Below, piece after piece: positions 62,954-64,000 of a DNA stretch of 64,000 nt. Every line of letters starts with the position of its first letter. The stretch's first letter is position 1. The position numbers and the translations under genes were made by a program. Under the pieces are notes generated by a model, which searched no databases, had not been told where the DNA came from, and worked only from the letters and a program-made list of their open reading frames with translations. The stretch is from Eutypella sp. D-1 (lineage: Eukaryota; Ascomycota; Sordariomycetes; Xylariales; Diatrypaceae). The DNA is taken from contig JAJTTP010000001.1 in NCBI GenBank assembly GCA_023313575.1, positions 2,232,001 through 2,296,000 of the forward strand. Reading direction: 5' to 3'.

Positions 62954-64000
62954 TGGGCCATCGTCCGGAATCTTCCCTCCACACTTATGTCTCCGTTCGA
63001 ATGTCACATATTTACATATACCGGCCACGTTGCAGGCAAGCATATAACACGATCGTTTATACAAATTGTTTAGAGCAAGGCGTTGATAGGAAGGGGCAGG
63101 CTTTGCTGAAAAGACATGATTGATTGATTGCTCGATTTCAACTACTTTTTCCTTTACTTTGCCTTGTTTCGAATTTCCTTTGTAATGAAAGCAGCAGTGG
63201 AGTTCAGGATCTACTCGAAGGGAAGGAACGGGACTGCTCAGTATTTGGGGGGAAATACGACCCGGATTTGGGTGGGGGTGGGGGGAGGAGGCTCATGGAC
63301 CCTAGGGACACCTAGTCCCTGCCGTGCACTGGCCTTTCTGCGATCGCATCCCTAATGGCGAGAGAAACTCCTGCCTCTATCGTCCACCCGGGAGGCATTG
63401 CTGATCTTGAAACGCATGTACGGAGTATGTATTTTTAACTCGCTGTATCGGGCTAGGAGTTCTGAAACTTTCTGGCGAGTTACTCAGGGAGAAGAAGAGG
63501 ATGGTGGGATGATGAGGGAGGGAGGGAATGAATATGGCCCGGTCCACGTTGTGCATACATAGTGCACCAGACATACATACTCTGAAGAACCTTGATGGGT
63601 AACGGTGTGGTGTGATGGTCAAAGAAAGCAAGAAAGGAAAAGGGGGGCCAAGGGGGAAGAAAAGAAAGAAGAGAAAAAGAGATACAGAAAAAAAAAAGGA
63701 AGAACCAGCCCTGGGAAAAACTCGAAGCTGAGACTGGCTGGATGGAACGATTTCAAGGGAAAGAAATACGAATCGAAAGCTACTTAGTCTAGCAGATGGG
63801 TGGTTTTGAGGCACTTAGATAGCAAACATTGTTATGGGTTCTCTTCCAACGGTTGTTCGGGTTGGTTTCAACCCAGACATATCCATACACAGAATACGCA
63901 GTCCAAGATGCGAATTCAACGTTGTCTGGATAGTACTTGAAATAATTGTCTTGCCGGCTCGTAATTGTGAAAGGGGGTACTCAGAGCCCTGGAGAGCAGC
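62954..64000. other. 3' flank of the RIM15-like gene, no further gene seen
   Basis: This contains the 3' UTR of the kinase gene, G-rich stretches at 63247-63291, and a purine-rich tract at 63620-63720. The window ends without a recognisable neighbouring gene. Confidence 0.55.

Overview
The window reads as a chromosomal segment of a filamentous ascomycete (Pezizomycotina, most likely a sordariomycete). The support is short introns (54-188 bp) with GTRNGT-type donors, eukaryotic nuclear gene families (TFIID subunits, a complex I accessory subunit, a mitochondrial ribosomal protein, a RIM15-type kinase carrying a receiver domain), and long AT/GC-mixed intergenic DNA full of short TAGGTAGGTA / CCTAGG palindromes. 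There are no operons, rRNA genes or CRISPR arrays, and I found no convincing tRNA.

Ten protein-coding genes can be supported, and seven needed exon joining. Region 2.2-31.2 kb is gene-rich. In order it holds an NSR1/gar2-like nucleolar RNA-binding protein (-), a complex I NDUFB10-type subunit (+), mitochondrial ribosomal protein mL54 (+), TFIID subunit TAF7 (-), a TAF3-like histone-fold TFIID subunit (+), a 1261-residue F-box/beta-propeller protein ending in a CaaX box (-), an 11-exon cytosolic GH15 glycosidase (+), a membrane-anchored GH5 glycosidase (-), and a Frizzled/Smoothened-like seven-helix receptor (-). Several of these are basal gene-expression or mitochondrial functions. NSR1 and NDUFB10 share a 0.7 kb divergent promoter, and TAF7 and the TAF3-like gene share a 1.2 kb one.

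Region 31.2-57.2 kb is almost empty. It is two gene-poor stretches (13.5 kb and 10.8 kb) interrupted only by one five-exon bZIP transcription factor gene (44.7-46.4 kb). The first stretch holds an intact 571-bp non-autonomous hAT-like element (MITE) with perfect 42-bp terminal inverted repeats and an 8-bp target duplication. The second holds dense CCTAGG-type palindromes and microsatellites. Region 57.2-63.0 kb is filled by a RIM15-like PAS/zinc-finger/AGC-kinase/receiver protein (1899 residues) with several upstream ORFs in its leader.

The most notable points are the F-box exon upstream of the long propeller reading frame together with a C-terminal farnesylation motif and a PPxY motif; the 13-nt microexon of the GH15 gene; the hAT-like MITE; the receiver domain of the RIM15 homologue with Glu in place of the phospho-acceptor Asp; and the divergent pair of TFIID subunit genes. 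All exon joins were made by eye from splice consensus, reading frame and family conservation, without transcript data.
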